Shown here piece by piece: positions 32,627-35,420 of a DNA stretch of 35,420 nt. A program made the position numbers and the translations under genes. The notes under the pieces are model-generated. The model saw nothing but the letters and a program-made list of their open reading frames with translations. It ran no database searches and was not told the DNA's origin. Source of the DNA: an uncultured Limosilactobacillus sp. (lineage in GTDB: Bacteria > Bacillota > Bacilli > Lactobacillales > Lactobacillaceae); the NCBI RefSeq assembly GCF_934202235.1, contig NZ_CAKPXS010000013.1, positions 1 to 35,420 of the forward strand, written 5' to 3'. Position 1 is the stretch's first letter. Every line of letters begins with the position of its first letter.

Positions 32627-32848
32627 ATGGTTGAAGTATTTTCCAAAAATAATTGTATGCAATGCCGGATGACCAAGAAGTTCCTTAAGCAACACAACGT
32701 GCCCTTCGTTGAACACAACATTGACGAACAACCCGAGTTCATTAAGACCCTGAAGTCGGAAGGCTTCTTGTCCACGCCGGTTGTCAAGACTCCGGATGGT
32801 TCCGCCTTCTCTGGTTTTCGGCCAGACAAGCTGCAGGCCCTCGCATAA
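32627..32848 (+). CDS. nrdH: Glutaredoxin-like protein NrdH
   Basis: A 73-residue thioredoxin-fold protein, MVEVFSKNNCMQCRMTKKFL, with the redox pair Cys10-Met-Gln-Cys13 and the C-terminal FSGFRPDKLQAL seen in NrdH proteins. It reduces the class Ib ribonucleotide reductase, taking electrons from thioredoxin reductase. The start codon follows GGGGAGG. It leads nrdE and nrdF; NrdI, which activates the NrdF cofactor, is not between them and would have to be encoded elsewhere. Confidence 0.96.
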   Translation: MVEVFSKNNCMQCRMTKKFLKQHNVPFVEHNIDEQPEFIKTLKSEGFLSTPVVKTPDGSAFSGFRPDKLQALA

Positions 32849-32870
32849 GCCTGCCGCCGGAGTCAGAATG

Positions 32871-32897
32871 GACCGATCCGCCTTCGGTCTTTTTTTA
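32871..32897 (+). terminator. Terminator or attenuator between nrdH and nrdE
   Basis: GACCGA and TCGGTC pair around TCCGCCT and are followed by eight T residues. It lies 22 bases after the nrdH stop, inside an otherwise natural operon, so it may set a higher nrdH level than nrdEF. Confidence 0.8.
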
Positions 32898-32941
32898 TTG
32901 CCTTAACTAGTCCACCAAAGTAAGAAAGAGAGTATTTTATC

Positions 32942-35119
32942 ATGGCCCTGTCAGACATTGATATCACGAAGACAAAGTACTATGACCTCAATAACCAAGT
33001 CAACATTCCGAAAAACGGTCAAATTCAACTAGAGAAGGATCGCGAAGCATTGGCGAACTTTATTGAAACCAACGTTCGCCCCAATACCAAGCATTTTTCT
33101 TCCTTAAAAGAGCGTTATTCCTGGCTGGTGGAAAATGACTACGTCGAAGCCGGCTTTTTAGCTAAGTATAACGACGACTTTATTGAAAAGCTTTACGCTT
33201 ACCTGCGTGATCAGTACTTCCATTTTCACTCTTTTATGGCGGCCTACAAATTTTATGCCCAGTACGCCATGAAAACTAATGACGGTGAATACTACCTGGA
33301 AAACTACATCGACCGTGTAGCAATGAACGCACTGTTTTATGCTAACGGTGACGAAGAATTAGCCATGGACTTAGCCGATGAAATTATTCACCAGCGCTAC
33401 CAGCCGGCGACCCCTAGTTTCCTGAACGTTGGTCGTAAGCGGCGGGGTGAATTTGTTTCCTGCTTTGAAATCCAAACCACGGATAATATGAACACGATTG
33501 GCCGGACGATTAATTCCGCCCTGCAATTATCCAAGATTGGCGGCGGTGTGGGGATTAACCTCTCCAACCTGCGAGCTGCCGGCGACCCGATTAAGAAGAT
33601 CGAGGGGATGGCCAGTGGCGTTGTTCCCGTGATGAAGTTGTTGGAAGACAGTTTCACTTACTCCAACCAACTGGGGCAGCGACAGGGGGCAGGGGTTGTC
33701 TACCTCAGCGTCTTCCATCCCGATATTGTTGCCTTCCTTTCATCGAAAAAGGAAAACGCCGATGAAAAGGTCCGGGTCAAAACCCTTTCTTTGGGAGTTA
33801 CGGTACCTGACAAGTTCTATGAGTTAACAGAAAAAGGACTGCCAATTTACCTCTTTAGTCCGTACGACGTGGAGAAAGAATATGGCGTGCCGTTCTCCTA
33901 CGTTGACATCACCAAGGAGTACGACAAGCTGGTTGCCAACCCCAACATCCGCAAAAAGAAGATGGATGCTCGTGAACTGGAAGATGAAATTAGTAAACTC
34001 CAGCAGGAGTCCGGTTACCCCTACATTGTTAACATCGATACCGAAAATCGGGACAACCCGATCGACGGGAAGATTGTCATGAGTAACCTCTGTTCCGAAA
34101 TTGCCCAGGTCCAAACCCCTTCCGTCGTGGCCAACGACCAAAGCTACGACACCCTGGGAACTGACGTCAGCTGTAATTTAGGTTCAACTAACATTGCCAA
34201 CATGATGGCCAGTCCCCACTTTGGTCAATCCATTAAGGCAATGATGAGGGCCCTCACCCGTATTAGCGACATTGAACACCTGGATATCGTGCCATCCATC
34301 GAAAAGGGCAACCAGGAGTCGCACGCTGTTGGTCTCGGAGCAATGGGGCTCCACAGTTTTCTGGCCAAAAACCAGATTGAATACGGATCACCAGAAGCGG
34401 TCGAATTTACCAGTGTTTACTTTATGATGCTAAATTACTGGACACTGGTGGCATCCAACGAGATCGCCCGCGAACGTCACGAAACGTTTAAGGACTTTGC
34501 TAAGAGTGACTACGCTAACGGTTCTTACTTTGATAAATACGTTAACCGTGATTGGGGTCCGCAGAATCCACGCGTTAAGCAGCTGTTTGCTGACGCTAAC
34601 ATCAACATTCCGACTGTCGACGACTGGCGACAATTAAAGGACGACGTAATGGCGGATGGTCTCTACAACCGCTACCGCCTCGCGGTGGCACCAAACGGTT
34701 CGACTTCCTACATTGGCGACTCCACAGCCAGCCTGCAACCAATTATTAACCGTATTGAAGAACGCCAGGAAAAGATGATCGGGAAAATTTATTACCCCGC
34801 ACCGTACCTGAGCAACGAAACGATGAAGTATTATCAATCAGCTTACGACATCGATATGCGGAAGGTGATCGATACCTACGCCGCCGCTCAGCAACACGTT
34901 GACCAGGCTCTCAGTATGACTCTCTTTATGCGTTCCACCATCCCTGAAGGAATGTACGAATGGAAGACCGGGCGGACTGACAAGATGACCACCCGTGACC
35001 TCAACATTCTTCGTCACTATGCCCACCAAAAAGGGATTAAGTCGATTTACTACATTCGGACCTTTACTGATGACAAGGATGAAATTGGTGCAAACCAATG
35101 TGAGAGTTGCGTAATCTAG
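32942..35119 (+). CDS. nrdE: Class Ib ribonucleotide reductase large subunit NrdE
   Basis: The catalytic subunit, 725 residues, reducing ribonucleoside diphosphates to deoxy forms. The redox cysteines are Cys174 (FVSCFEIQ) and Cys411 (GTDVSCNLGSTN), and the active-site radical Cys384 with Glu386 lies in MSNLCSEIAQ; the C-terminal tail CESCVI passes electrons from NrdH. There is no ATP-cone at the N terminus, as is typical of class Ib. The Shine-Dalgarno (AAAGAGAG) is modest. It is separated from nrdH by a terminator-like hairpin and from nrdF by 63 bases; no other promoter is obvious. Confidence 0.98.
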   Translation: MALSDIDITKTKYYDLNNQVNIPKNGQIQLEKDREALANFIETNVRPNTKHFSSLKERYSWLVENDYVEAGFLAKYNDDFIEKLYAYLRDQYFHFHSFMAAYKFYAQYAMKTNDGEYYLENYIDRVAMNALFYANGDEELAMDLADEIIHQRYQPATPSFLNVGRKRRGEFVSCFEIQTTDNMNTIGRTINSALQLSKIGGGVGINLSNLRAAGDPIKKIEGMASGVVPVMKLLEDSFTYSNQLGQRQGAGVVYLSVFHPDIVAFLSSKKENADEKVRVKTLSLGVTVPDKFYELTEKGLPIYLFSPYDVEKEYGVPFSYVDITKEYDKLVANPNIRKKKMDARELEDEISKLQQESGYPYIVNIDTENRDNPIDGKIVMSNLCSEIAQVQTPSVVANDQSYDTLGTDVSCNLGSTNIANMMASPHFGQSIKAMMRALTRISDIEHLDIVPSIEKGNQESHAVGLGAMGLHSFLAKNQIEYGSPEAVEFTSVYFMMLNYWTLVASNEIARERHETFKDFAKSDYANGSYFDKYVNRDWGPQNPRVKQLFADANINIPTVDDWRQLKDDVMADGLYNRYRLAVAPNGSTSYIGDSTASLQPIINRIEERQEKMIGKIYYPAPYLSNETMKYYQSAYDIDMRKVIDTYAAAQQHVDQALSMTLFMRSTIPEGMYEWKTGRTDKMTTRDLNILRHYAHQKGIKSIYYIRTFTDDKDEIGANQCESCVI

Positions 35120-35182
35120 TAATTAGGTTGATAATAAGTAAGCTAAGTTTCGTTTTAAAATCTTGGAGGAGAACAACTAATA

Positions 35183-35420
35183 ATGGCACTGAAAAAATAC
35201 AAAGCGATTAACTGGAATGAAGTTTCCGATATGATCGACAAGGCGACCTGGGAAAAGTTAACCGAACAGTTCTGGCTTGACACCCGAATCCCTGTTTCCA
35301 ATGACATGGATGACTGGCGCAAGCTCGACGACGATCACCGGTGGGTTGTTAGCCACGTTTTCGGTGGTTTGACTTTGCTGGACACAGTGCAATCCGAAGC
35401 CGGTCTCACTGCTCTCAAGG
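35183..35420 (+). CDS. nrdF: Class Ib ribonucleotide reductase small subunit NrdF (N-terminal part)
   Basis: The frame opens MALKKYKAINWNEVSDMIDK and continues with EQFWLDTRIPVSNDMDDWRK and LDTVQSEAG, which are characteristic of NrdF; 79 codons lie in the window and the rest is cut off. NrdF carries the dimetal-tyrosyl radical cofactor that starts catalysis in NrdE. GGAGGAG lies 11 bases before the ATG. The radical tyrosine lies further in, outside what is visible. Confidence 0.96.
   Translation, partial: MALKKYKAINWNEVSDMIDKATWEKLTEQFWLDTRIPVSNDMDDWRKLDDDHRWVVSHVFGGLTLLDTVQSEAGLTALK

Noticed and set aside
1..35420. CRISPR arrays, insertion sequences, tRNAs or attachment sites
   Set aside because: No spaced repeat array, transposase frame, terminal inverted repeats or tRNA-like sequence was seen on reading both strands.

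Overview
This window is a contiguous piece of a Lactobacillaceae chromosome. Base composition looks close to 50% G+C by eye. Together with the protein sequences this suggests the higher-GC Limosilactobacillus group (for example L. fermentum or L. mucosae relatives); the genus is inferred, the family is firm. Genes are densely packed, mostly on the minus strand. There is no phage, insertion sequence, CRISPR array, tRNA or rRNA. No gene-free stretch exceeds 300 bases; the longest (about 250 bases each) hold the SRP RNA and the nrd control region.

Layout from left to right. (1) 1-1926, minus: lgt (cut by the window edge), hprK, a small holin-like membrane protein and a PspC-domain protein, with short gaps or overlaps. 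(2) 1974-8419, minus: prfB with an intact programmed +1 frameshift, secA, the long-form hibernation factor hpf, and the competence pair comFC/comFA. (3) 8470-11057: an IMPACT/YigZ-family gene on plus, convergent with a KimA-type potassium importer on minus. (4) 11248-14059, minus: groES-groEL behind a CIRCE operator, then rex. (5) 14231-16165, plus: a lone ABC-F ATPase gene sharing a bidirectional terminator with (6) the minus-strand tsaB-rimI-tsaD cluster for tRNA t6A synthesis and ribosomal protein acetylation. (7) 18649-24399, minus: galE and a polyphosphate operon (Ppx/GppA homologue, polyphosphate kinase, second Ppx/GppA homologue). (8) 24581-31578, minus: a replication and repair operon dnaX-ybaB-recR-yaaL-tmk-darA-holB-yabA-rsmI ending with an acyl-ACP thioesterase. 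(9) SRP RNA and tadA, minus. (10) 32627 to the end, plus: nrdH-nrdE-nrdF, class Ib ribonucleotide reductase, behind two NrdR boxes.

Most of the window is conserved core genome, and its gene order recalls that of Bacillus subtilis: the hprK-lgt block, comF-hpf-secA-prfB, tsaB-rimI-tsaD with an ABC-F gene and rex near groESL, and the dnaX-to-rsmI block. Common threads are translation quality and hibernation (RF2, HPF, t6A, ABC-F), DNA replication and nucleotide supply (DnaX, HolB, YabA, Tmk, NrdHEF), and c-di-AMP/potassium physiology (KimA and the receptor DarA). I did not find a clearly new system. The most useful second looks are the degenerate Ppx homologue leading the polyphosphate operon, the hydrophilic insertion in the polyphosphate kinase, the paired hairpins in the hpf leader, the split Rex half-sites, and the terminator between nrdH and nrdE. 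Promoters and terminators were called by eye.
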